DNA of 64,000 nucleotides from JBKBII01 sp046299415 (GTDB lineage Bacteria > Pseudomonadota > Gammaproteobacteria > Ectothiorhodospirales > Ectothiorhodospiraceae), in NCBI GenBank assembly GCA_046299415.1, contig JBKBII010000010.1, positions 43,674 through 107,673 of the forward strand, written 5' to 3'. The position numbers and the translations under genes are program-made. Shown here piece after piece: positions 54,479-62,886 of the stretch. Position 1 is the stretch's first letter. Each line of letters begins with the position of its first letter. The notes beneath the pieces were generated by a model. That model worked only from the letters and a program-made list of their open reading frames with translations. It was not told the origin of the DNA and did not search any database.

Positions 54479-56485
54479 ATGCAAGCGCGAAACGAGCCTC
54501 CCAAAACCTCATTCAGTGCCTCGCACAATGCCTCACTCGATGCTTCATCCCGTCCGGCCCAAGATGCGTCGTATACCTGCGAGTTCCAACAGCGGGCAAC
54601 CGAAAACCCAGCGAGCGGTTCAAAACAGGGCAACGATCCGCTGCATTCCAGTGCAACAGACACCCCGGCCGCCTCAGTCATGAGCGAGAACATGATCGTT
54701 AGCGACACGTTCAAGACAGCCGCGACCGAGCCTCCGCCCGGCGGCGCGCACGTCGCGGTCATGTGGCATATGCACCAACCCTGGTACCGCGACGCCCAGG
54801 ACGGCGCCTTTTCACTGCCCTGGGTATGGCTCCACGCGATCAAGGACTACGCCGACATGATCGCACTGCTCGAGGCTCAACCGGCGATGCGCTGTACGGT
54901 CAATTTTGCCCCGATTCTGCTCGAACAAATCGACGAGTACGCCCGCCGCCTGACTCAGTGGCAACAGCACCACTCCGAACAACAAAAAACTCCGAACGCA
55001 ATCGATCACGAAGCACCGACGGGCGATGTGCTGCTCGACGCGTTACTCCAACCTGCCACCATTCCGAACGACGCCCACGGCCGCGCCCGTCTGGTGCAAG
55101 TCTGTACGAGGGCCTTCAGGCCACGCATGATCGACCCTTGGCCGGAATTCTGTCGCCGTCTCGATCTCGCGATTCACCTGGCAGAACACCGCCAAAACGA
55201 TCTCGAACTTCTGCCACAGGCTTTCTTTCACGACCTTGTCGCCCGCTACGTTCTGGCCTGGTGCGGCGTATCGGTCCGCAAGACTTACGCGCTCGATTCC
55301 CTACTGAATTCTCCGGTGCCGATTGCCGCCAACGAACTCTCGCGCTTGATCGCCGCGCTTCGAGACACCTTGGCGACCCTTCTGTCGCGCTACCGCAGCG
55401 CTGCCGAGCGCGGGCAAATCGAGTTGTCGATGACACCCTATGCCCACCCGATCGTGCCGCTGTTGCTCGATTTTTCTGTCATGCACTGCGCACGACCCGA
55501 CGCCCCCGAACCCACAGCCCCCGGCTACCCCCATGGTGAGCCCCGGGCACGCTGGCACTTCGACGAAGGCCTCAGCGTTTTTGAGCAGCATTTCGGGCGG
55601 CGCCCCGACGGGGTGTGGTTATCAGAAGGCGCGCTGTCCGACGATGCCGTTCGCCTCGCCGACCAATACGGCTTTGTATGGGCCGCCTCTGGCGAATCCG
55701 TGTGGGCCAAAAGTCGCCATCGCTCAGGCCTACCGGTCGAAAATGAGGCCCGTCGCACCCTGTTCACACCGCATCAGCTGCCGGGCTGCCAGATCCGACT
55801 GTTGTTTCGCGACGATGGTTTATCGGACGCCATCGGCTTTATCTACAAGGACATGCCCGCAGAACAAGCCGTTTCCGAACTGCTGACCCACCTCGAGAAC
55901 ATTGCCCGCTTTGCGCACGATCAGCACGAACCATCACCCATCGTCAGCATCGTCCTCGACGGCGAAAACGCATGGGAGTACTACGACAACAATGGCTGGG
56001 ACTTCCTCACTGCGCTGTACGATGCGCTCGCAAAACATCCCCTTCTGATTCCGGTCACCCTGTCCGAAGCCGCGCGCTTGACTCCGGCGGAACCTCTACC
56101 GGAACTCTGTGCAGGATCCTGGGTGCATGGCACGCTCGACACCTGGATCGGCGAGCCGGCCAAGAATCGTGCTTGGGACCTCCTCGTCGATGCGAAACGT
56201 GCGGTTGATCGCATCACCGCCGAACGCGTTTTGAGCGCCGATGATCGTCGCTGGATCGAACGTCAACTCGCGATCTGTGAGGGTTCTGACTGGTTCTGGT
56301 GGTTTGCCGAAGGTCCTGTTGCCGCTGGTGCCCACGACTTCGACGCGTTGTACAGGCAGCAACTGCGTCAGCTCTATCAACGCCTTGGACTGCCGATACC
56401 ACCGAATGTTGATCAACCGCTGCTGGGTGACATGATCGGCCATGTCGAAAACGCCGGCACGATGCAACGTGGACAACCCGGATGA
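54479..56485 (+). CDS. Glycoside hydrolase family 57 protein
   Basis: 668-residue GH57 enzyme of the alpha-amylase/4-alpha-glucanotransferase/branching class. N-terminal HMHQPWY is the family's first motif. The nucleophile is Glu383 in GVWLSEGALSDD, the acid/base is Asp445 or 446 in FRDDGLSDAIGF, and LDGENAWEYYD is the later conserved block. The first 67 residues are a polar extension; ATG at 54680 would remove it, but ATG at 54479 has AAGG upstream. Its place between glgC and malQ suggests a role in glycogen remodelling; exact specificity is not predictable. Stop overlaps malQ (ATGA). Confidence 0.9.
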   Translation: MQARNEPPKTSFSASHNASLDASSRPAQDASYTCEFQQRATENPASGSKQGNDPLHSSATDTPAASVMSENMIVSDTFKTAATEPPPGGAHVAVMWHMHQPWYRDAQDGAFSLPWVWLHAIKDYADMIALLEAQPAMRCTVNFAPILLEQIDEYARRLTQWQQHHSEQQKTPNAIDHEAPTGDVLLDALLQPATIPNDAHGRARLVQVCTRAFRPRMIDPWPEFCRRLDLAIHLAEHRQNDLELLPQAFFHDLVARYVLAWCGVSVRKTYALDSLLNSPVPIAANELSRLIAALRDTLATLLSRYRSAAERGQIELSMTPYAHPIVPLLLDFSVMHCARPDAPEPTAPGYPHGEPRARWHFDEGLSVFEQHFGRRPDGVWLSEGALSDDAVRLADQYGFVWAASGESVWAKSRHRSGLPVENEARRTLFTPHQLPGCQIRLLFRDDGLSDAIGFIYKDMPAEQAVSELLTHLENIARFAHDQHEPSPIVSIVLDGENAWEYYDNNGWDFLTALYDALAKHPLLIPVTLSEAARLTPAEPLPELCAGSWVHGTLDTWIGEPAKNRAWDLLVDAKRAVDRITAERVLSADDRRWIERQLAICEGSDWFWWFAEGPVAAGAHDFDALYRQQLRQLYQRLGLPIPPNVDQPLLGDMIGHVENAGTMQRGQPG

Positions 56486-57897
56486 CTCTCGACGGCGTCA
56501 CCAAGCCTCCGATGGCTCCCTGGGAACAGCGCCGCGAGGCGGGGGTCTTGCTCGATGCGCGTGCACTGCCATCGTCGATAGAGGCGCATCTCGATTGGCT
56601 CGACTGGCTCGCAGCGGCTGGCTTTCGCGCGTGGCAGATGCTGCCACCCGCGATTCCGGACGCCACGGGCTCGCCATATCAAAGCATCTCGGCCTTCGCG
56701 ACGGATCCCCGATTGACGCCGATCGAATGGCGCGCCCAACGGCCCTCGCCCGAACAACGCGCGGAGTTCGTCGCCCAGGAATGCGACTGGCTTAACGACT
56801 TCGCTCTATTTCAGGCCTTGCACCAGTCGCAGGACCGTACAGCATGGAACACTTGGCCTCCGGCCTTGCGCAATCGCGATCCGAGCGCTCTCGCGCAGGC
56901 ACACTCGAAGCTGTCCGCAACGATCGACCGACAGATCGACGAGCAGTGGGCGGCTGACCAGTGGCGTCAACGACTGCGGCAGGAGGCGCGTGATCGCGGA
57001 ATTGCATTGATCGGTGACCTGCCCATTTTCGTGGCACTCGATTCAGCCGACGTCTGGGCCCACCGTGAACTGTTCAAGCTAACGCGCGACAGCCAACCCG
57101 AATTCGTCGCCGGTGTTCCACCCGATTACTTTTCAGCCACCGGTCAACGCTGGGGCAACCCGCACTACGATTGGGCCGCAATGGCGGCAGACGAGTTTGC
57201 TTGGTGGCGCAGCCGTCTGGCGCGCGCCGGCCGTCTTTTCGATCGCGTCCGCATCGATCACTTTCGCGGCCTCGAAGCCGTGTGGATGATCGACGCCCGC
57301 GCCGAAACCGCGATCGAGGGTTACTGGGAGAAAGTGCCCGGGCACGAACTGTTGCAACGCATTCAACACGACCCGCGGATGCCTGAATTGCTTGCCGAAG
57401 ATCTCGGCGTCATCACGCCGGCGGTGGAGCAGCTGCGTGTCGACTTCAATCTGCCGGGCATGGCTGTATTGCAATTTTCTTTCGATCACTTCGATGACAA
57501 CCCGCACAAACCACACAACGTTGGTCGTGATCGCGTCGCTTACACCGGTACACATGACAACGACACGACCGCCGGCTGGTTCACCCACCTCGACGATGAA
57601 ACTCGCAACCGCGTCGTCGAACGCCTGCGGCGCGGTGGATTTCTCGGCGAGAACGAAGCGGAACCCGCCGCGATCGCACAGGCCCTCTGGTCTGAGGCCT
57701 TGAATACTCAAGCATCAACGGTCATCGTGCCGCTCCAGGATCTGCTCGGTCTCGGCTCAGAGGCGCGCACCAACAAGCCCGGCACGACGCAAGGCAACTG
57801 GTCCTGGCAGCCCGCGCCACGTGCGCTGAAACAACTCGATCCCGCGTTACTGCGCCAACGGCTGGCTGCTTCCCGGCGCACGCCTTGCGACCGGTGA
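56482..57897 (+). CDS. malQ: 4-alpha-glucanotransferase (amylomaltase, GH77)
   Basis: Disproportionates maltodextrins. 471 residues, on the short side for GH77. Catalytic residues: Asp259 (RIDHFRG), Glu306 (AEDLGVITP) and Asp359 (GTHDNDTT). N-terminal GVLLDARALPSSIE replaces the usual start of family members. In a glycogen operon it may recycle short chains released by GH57 or phosphorylase. It starts in an ATGA overlap with the GH57 gene and ends in a GTGA overlap with the frame of glgB. Confidence 0.94.
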   Translation: MTLDGVTKPPMAPWEQRREAGVLLDARALPSSIEAHLDWLDWLAAAGFRAWQMLPPAIPDATGSPYQSISAFATDPRLTPIEWRAQRPSPEQRAEFVAQECDWLNDFALFQALHQSQDRTAWNTWPPALRNRDPSALAQAHSKLSATIDRQIDEQWAADQWRQRLRQEARDRGIALIGDLPIFVALDSADVWAHRELFKLTRDSQPEFVAGVPPDYFSATGQRWGNPHYDWAAMAADEFAWWRSRLARAGRLFDRVRIDHFRGLEAVWMIDARAETAIEGYWEKVPGHELLQRIQHDPRMPELLAEDLGVITPAVEQLRVDFNLPGMAVLQFSFDHFDDNPHKPHNVGRDRVAYTGTHDNDTTAGWFTHLDDETRNRVVERLRRGGFLGENEAEPAAIAQALWSEALNTQASTVIVPLQDLLGLGSEARTNKPGTTQGNWSWQPAPRALKQLDPALLRQRLAASRRTPCDR

Positions 57898-57962
57898 ACG
57901 ATGCCGCTCAGACAGACCCGCACAAAAAACGACGCGCGCAACTTGTCAACACACAGGAAGGT

Positions 57963-60557
57963 ATGAACGCCGCTGATTCCCAACGCCCCTCGCATGACTC
58001 TGGCCAGACCGTTACTCCGGTCGAACCGCCGCCACGCGATTACCGGCTGGAGTCCGTGACTGACCCGGATATCGTGCAGCGGATTAATGCGCTCGTCGCG
58101 GGCAGGTTGCACGATCCGTTCACCATTCTCGGACGGCATCCGATTCCTCACACCATGCCTTCGGCTGAGCCAGCGGCGAGCCTACCCGCAGTGTCATCGG
58201 CCCGCCAGTCGAATGCACCCTCCGTGTCGATCCCAGCTTCGCCCGATCAGGGCGTGACCCAAAACACCACCGCAAACGACGAATCCCAGGATCACGCCCC
58301 GCCACGCTGGATCCTGCGCGAATTTCTCCCGCACGCCCAAAACGCCTGGATCGAGCTACTGCCCGAGCCTGAGGACCGCGCGATGCCTCCCGATCCGGCA
58401 GGGCACACGACAAATCACGCGTCCCTCACTGGCGAGCACTCGGTGCTGGATACCCTGCCCAGCGACTCACTCGATGGTTCGGGCTCAAAAAATACCCTTG
58501 TCCGACGTCCTCTTACGCGGCTACCGAACAGCGACATCTTCATCGCCGACGACCTTGAAGACGTCTGGGCTCCACCCCGGCACTATCGCGTCGATTGGAC
58601 CGAAAAACGCGACGGGTCGGAATGTTCCGTCGTCTCTCCGTGGAGTTTCCCGCCATTACTCGGTGAAGAGTTTCTGGCGCGATTTTCCAGCGGAGACGCG
58701 GACGACGCCCATCACCATCTCGGCGCACACGTCATCGCTGTCGACGGTGTTGAAGGCGTTCTATTCGCCGTCTGGGCGCCCGGAGTACCGCGAGTCTCAG
58801 TGGTCGGCGATTTCAACGGCTGGCACGGACTCCGCCATCCGATGCGTAACCGCGGCGCCTCCGGAGTCTGGGAGCTTTTTATCCCGGGCGTAACCGCTGG
58901 CGATCGCTACAAGTTCGAAATCTGCACCGAAGACGGCCATATTCTGCTCAAAGCCGACCCCTTCGCGCGACGTGCTGAACGTCGCCCGCACACGGCGTCG
59001 ATCGTCGCTCAACCGCTCGACGACCACCTCTTCGGCGACGATGACTGGCTCGCCGCGCGTGCCAAAAGGGACTGGTTGCACGCGCCGCTTTCCATCTATG
59101 AGGTGCACGCGGGCTCGTGGCGCAAAACCGAAGATGGCGACTTTTACAACTGGGATCGTCTCGCGCAAGAACTGATCCCCTACGTGCTCGAGCGCGGGTT
59201 CACCCACATCGAATTGATGCCGATCTTCGCCCATCCACTCGATCAGTCCTGGGGCTATCAAGTCACCGGCTTTTTTGCGCCGTCGGCACGCTTTGGCGAA
59301 CCAGCAGGATTGGCGCGATTCATCGATACCGCGCATCGCGCCGGTCTTGGCGTTCTGCTCGACTGGGTACCGGCGCACTTCCCCAAAGACGACTGGGCGC
59401 TGGCGCGCTTTACCGGCAAAGCAACCTACGAACATCCTGACCCGCTACGCGGCGAACACCCCGACTGGGGCACGCTGATCTTCGACTATGGTCGCCCCGA
59501 AGTTCGAAGCTTCCTGCGCTCATCGGCGCGTTACTGGATCGATGAGTTTCATTTCGACGGACTACGGGTCGACGCCGTCGCATCGATGCTTTACCTCGAT
59601 TACTCGCGCAGCGCGTGGCGGCCCAACGCACGTGGTGGCCGCGAACACGACGAAGCCATCACCTTGTTACAAGTCATCAACCGCGATCTGCATCGCGACT
59701 TTCCCGGCGTCATGACCATTGCGGAAGAATCCACTGCCTGGCCCGGAGTCTCGCGACCGGTTGATTTGGGCGGCCTCGGCTTCTCGATGAAGTGGAACAT
59801 GGGCTGGATGCACGATTCGCTGCGTTACTTTGCGCGCGACCCGATCCATCGCCAGCATCACCACCATGACCTCACCTTCGCGCAGCTCTACGCCTACCAT
59901 GAAAACTTCATCCTGCCGCTGTCGCACGATGAAGTCGTGCACGGTAAACGCACGCTGCTCAACAAAATGTCCGGCAATGAATCTCAACGCTTCGCCAACC
60001 TACGTCTCTTGCTCGCATGGCAAGCGCTGCATCCGGGTAAAACGCTACTATTCATGGGCACCGAACTCGCCATGGAGACCGAATGGGCCGAGCATCGCGC
60101 GCTCGACTGGTCACGTCGTGACGATCGCTTGACCGGGCCCGAAACAGCGCGGCGAGTCAACGGAATCGATTCACTGATCCGCGACCTCAATCACCTCGGG
60201 CAGACCCACGCAGCGCTTTACCGCTACGACTTCGAATCTCGGGGTTTTCAGTGGATCGACGTACACGCGTCGAGCGAATCCGTCCTGTCGTTCGTTCGTC
60301 GAGGTGACAGCGACGATCCGCCCGCGGTTTGCATCTTCAACGCCACACCCGTCCAGCGGCACTGGCAACTCGCACTGCCGCACGCCGGAGCCTGGAGCGA
60401 AATATTCAATAGTGATGCAGCGCTCTACGGAGGCGACAACAACGGCAACCTCGGCCGCATCGTGGCCCACTCACGTCCTCACCTCGGATTGGCCGCGAGT
60501 GCCGAAGTGCTCCTACCGCCTTTATCTGCTCTGATCTTCATCCCGGATCCCACATGA
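57963..60557 (+). CDS. glgB: 1,4-alpha-glucan branching enzyme
   Basis: Introduces alpha-1,6 branches in glycogen (GH13). 864 residues from this ATG, against about 730 in E. coli. Nucleophile Asp537 (GLRVDAVASML), acid/base Glu588 (IAEEST), and Asp656 (LSHDEVVHGK). The carbohydrate-binding N-terminal region is interrupted by two Ser/Asp/Pro-rich inserts: about 60-115 and 140-185. I use the ATG with AGGAAGG just upstream; a GTG at 57894 overlapping the malQ stop (GTGA) is in the same frame and would add 23 residues, so coupling from there is possible. Ends in an ATGA overlap with glgA. Confidence 0.94.
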   Translation: MNAADSQRPSHDSGQTVTPVEPPPRDYRLESVTDPDIVQRINALVAGRLHDPFTILGRHPIPHTMPSAEPAASLPAVSSARQSNAPSVSIPASPDQGVTQNTTANDESQDHAPPRWILREFLPHAQNAWIELLPEPEDRAMPPDPAGHTTNHASLTGEHSVLDTLPSDSLDGSGSKNTLVRRPLTRLPNSDIFIADDLEDVWAPPRHYRVDWTEKRDGSECSVVSPWSFPPLLGEEFLARFSSGDADDAHHHLGAHVIAVDGVEGVLFAVWAPGVPRVSVVGDFNGWHGLRHPMRNRGASGVWELFIPGVTAGDRYKFEICTEDGHILLKADPFARRAERRPHTASIVAQPLDDHLFGDDDWLAARAKRDWLHAPLSIYEVHAGSWRKTEDGDFYNWDRLAQELIPYVLERGFTHIELMPIFAHPLDQSWGYQVTGFFAPSARFGEPAGLARFIDTAHRAGLGVLLDWVPAHFPKDDWALARFTGKATYEHPDPLRGEHPDWGTLIFDYGRPEVRSFLRSSARYWIDEFHFDGLRVDAVASMLYLDYSRSAWRPNARGGREHDEAITLLQVINRDLHRDFPGVMTIAEESTAWPGVSRPVDLGGLGFSMKWNMGWMHDSLRYFARDPIHRQHHHHDLTFAQLYAYHENFILPLSHDEVVHGKRTLLNKMSGNESQRFANLRLLLAWQALHPGKTLLFMGTELAMETEWAEHRALDWSRRDDRLTGPETARRVNGIDSLIRDLNHLGQTHAALYRYDFESRGFQWIDVHASSESVLSFVRRGDSDDPPAVCIFNATPVQRHWQLALPHAGAWSEIFNSDAALYGGDNNGNLGRIVAHSRPHLGLAASAEVLLPPLSALIFIPDPT

Positions 60558-62674
60558 GCCACGCGCCTCGTTTGCCCCCCTCGGGCCAGTCAGGCACCCG
60601 CCCTCCACAATCTGGGCAACTTTCACCCGCGCTGGATGCCGCGCCAAGTGAAGCGCCGCTGCGCATCCTGTTCGCGACCAGCGAGCTGTACCCATGGGTC
60701 AAAGTCGGCGGCCTCGGCGACGTCGCCTTTGCTTTGCCGCTTGCGTTGCTATCACTGGCGGACCATTGCCCGACAACGGGCGCGACGACACAGCCAGCCA
60801 CGGCGCGGAGTGACCCCACGGGTGCCCGTGATCACACGAGTCGGCCCACAGAACTAAGAGTCGTCTTGCCCGCCTACCCAGGCGCACTCGCCGCCGCCCG
60901 AGATCTACATTATTGCGGCCATGTGGTCGCCGGATACGAACCCGACGCCCCTCGCGCGCGCATCTTTTCTGCCCATCTCGCGGCTCGTTTTTGTAATCGA
61001 CAAGGCGAGCGACAGCACTGCGAACTCGACGTCTGGCTGGTCGATCTGGTGCAGGCCTTCGATCGCGACGGCAATCCCTACACCGACCCTACCGGACGCG
61101 GCTGGCCCGACAACGCGGAACGCTTCTGGCGATTCAGTGCGGCCATCGCTGAAATTGCCACCGGCGCATTGACGATCGACGATCGCCCGTGGCGCGCTGA
61201 CGTCGTCCACGCCAATGACTGGCAAACTGGCCCCGCCCTACTCGCGCTGCAACCGGCTACGCCATCTCCGCGCAAAATATTTACGATCCATAATCTCGCC
61301 TACGACAACCCGCTTACCCGTGATCAATTCGAAAAGCTCAACCTGCCCGCGAGCTGGTGGCATATCGATCATGCCGAATTTNNNNNNNNNNNNNNNNNNN
61401 NNNNNNNNNNNNNNNNNNNNNNNNNNNNNNNNNNNNNNNNNNNNNNNNNNNNNNNNNNNNNNNNNNNNNNNNNNNNNTACGACAACCCGCTTACCCGTGA
61501 TCAATTCGAAAAGCTCAACCTGCCCGCGAGCTGGTGGCATATCGATCATGCCGAATTCTGGGGCTATTTCAGCCCGATGAAAGCCGGGATTACCAGCGCT
61601 GATATCATCACCACCGTTAGCCCTCGCTACGCCCGGGAAATTCGTACGCCAGCCTTTGGCGAGGGCTTCGACGGCCTGCTTGCCGCGCAGACACATAAAA
61701 TCGTTGGAATCATTAACGGCATCGACGACTGCACCTGGGATCCTCGCCGAGATCCATTACTGCCGTCGAACTACAGCGCAGACGACGACATTCGCACAAT
61801 CAAACATGCCATCGCCGAGACCCTAAGTGATCTCGTCGAGCCATCAATCAGCCGGCTGCCCGACCGCATCCACAGCCCCGTTACGCATTCGTCTGTCGCT
61901 TTGATGGCTGGCCCGGCCGCGAGTCGACCGACACTGCCGAGCCCAAGCGCAAGGCCAACAGACGCAGAAATCGAGAAAGCCGATGAACCCACCGCCGTGA
62001 CCACGTCCGAGCGTCGCGGCTTAACGGCCTCACCTGATCGTCGAGCACCAATGTTTGGTTTTATCGGGCGATTCGTCGAGCAGAAAGGCCTCGATCTCGT
62101 GCTCGCCGCGATTCCGCGCCTGCTCACCGAACACGATCTTCGATTCGTCTTGCTCGGATCAGGACAGCCCGATCTCGAGTCGCGCGCACGAGAGCTCGCG
62201 CTGCTTTTCCCAGAACAGGTTCGAGTGCAGATCGGATATGACGAAACGCTTGCCCATCGCATCGAGGCCGCCGCCGACTTTTTCCTGATGCCGTCACGCT
62301 TCGAGCCCTGCGGACTCAACCAGCTCTACTCGCTGCGCTACGGGACGATTCCGATCGTCAGCCCCATCGGCGGACTCGCAGATTCTGTCGTCGATGCCGA
62401 TTCACGCCACCTCGAAGAAGGTACCGCGACCGGTTTTCATCTCAGGCAGATCGACACCGAAGGTATCGTCGCTCGCGTGCGCGACGTCATGGCGATGTGG
62501 CACTCGAATCGCGACATGCTCGACTCAATCGCGCGCAGAGGCATGCAACTCGACCTCGGCTGGAGCCGATCGGCGGCTGCGTATCGCCAGCTTTACGAAG
62601 CTCCGCTCACTCGTCCCATCGAGGACTTGCTGCGCGGCACAACGCTCCACTCAGTGAATGATCCCAACACATGA
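60554..62674 (+). CDS. glgA: Glycogen synthase (ADP-glucose), interrupted by assembly gap
   Basis: Extends glycogen from ADP-glucose. N-terminal KVGGLGDV ADP-glucose motif, VHANDWQTGP, GIINGIDDCTWDPRRDP, and C-terminal FEPCGLNQLYSLRYGTIPI are clear. Two polar inserts: about 75-100 (TTGATTQPATARSDPTG) and about 415-480 after SDLVEP. A run of 96 N (61382-61477) is flanked by two identical 80-base copies, 177 bases apart and in frame; I infer two contigs that overlap and should be merged, leaving about 647 residues. ATGA overlaps at both ends. Confidence 0.92.
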   Translation: MSHAPRLPPSGQSGTRPPQSGQLSPALDAAPSEAPLRILFATSELYPWVKVGGLGDVAFALPLALLSLADHCPTTGATTQPATARSDPTGARDHTSRPTELRVVLPAYPGALAAARDLHYCGHVVAGYEPDAPRARIFSAHLAARFCNRQGERQHCELDVWLVDLVQAFDRDGNPYTDPTGRGWPDNAERFWRFSAAIAEIATGALTIDDRPWRADVVHANDWQTGPALLALQPATPSPRKIFTIHNLAYDNPLTRDQFEKLNLPASWWHIDHAEFXXXXXXXXXXXXXXXXXXXXXXXXXXXXXXXXYDNPLTRDQFEKLNLPASWWHIDHAEFWGYFSPMKAGITSADIITTVSPRYAREIRTPAFGEGFDGLLAAQTHKIVGIINGIDDCTWDPRRDPLLPSNYSADDDIRTIKHAIAETLSDLVEPSISRLPDRIHSPVTHSSVALMAGPAASRPTLPSPSARPTDAEIEKADEPTAVTTSERRGLTASPDRRAPMFGFIGRFVEQKGLDLVLAAIPRLLTEHDLRFVLLGSGQPDLESRARELALLFPEQVRVQIGYDETLAHRIEAAADFFLMPSRFEPCGLNQLYSLRYGTIPIVSPIGGLADSVVDADSRHLEEGTATGFHLRQIDTEGIVARVRDVMAMWHSNRDMLDSIARRGMQLDLGWSRSAAAYRQLYEAPLTRPIEDLLRGTTLHSVNDPNT
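61382..61477. other. Scaffold gap (96 N) between duplicated contig ends
   Basis: Undetermined bases. The 80 bases before (61301-61380) and after (61478-61557) are identical, so the gap is most likely an artificial spacer between overlapping contigs rather than missing genome. Confidence 0.9.
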
Positions 62675-62886
62675 ATTGCCAAGGCTCACCGATCGCTGTC
62701 AGCGCGTTATTCCAATACCCGGTGCCCCACTATTCACGCAAGTGGATCGGAACGATTTCGAGAGATGACAGCGCCAAACGACGCCAAGACTGCTTATTCA
62801 GACGCTCAGCATTCAATCATTGCCTCAACCCAACCGCTGGGACACCCCGCAAGATCACCGACCCGTTCGCAGGAGAACCGGCATGA
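62671..62886 (+). CDS. Hypothetical 71-residue protein between glgA and glgP
   Basis: ATG-initiated frame that overlaps the glgA stop by ATGA at its start and the glgP ATG by ATGA at its end, filling the spacer exactly. The other junctions from GH57 to glgA are also stop-start overlaps, so the arrangement argues for translation. The sequence (FQYPVPHYSRKWIGTI, LFRRSAFNHCLN) has three Cys and no known motif, and its third-position G/C (about 60% by my count) is lower than in neighbours. It may be a new small protein or only a device to carry ribosomes to glgP. Confidence 0.4.
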   Translation: MNCQGSPIAVSALFQYPVPHYSRKWIGTISRDDSAKRRQDCLFRRSAFNHCLNPTAGTPRKITDPFAGEPA

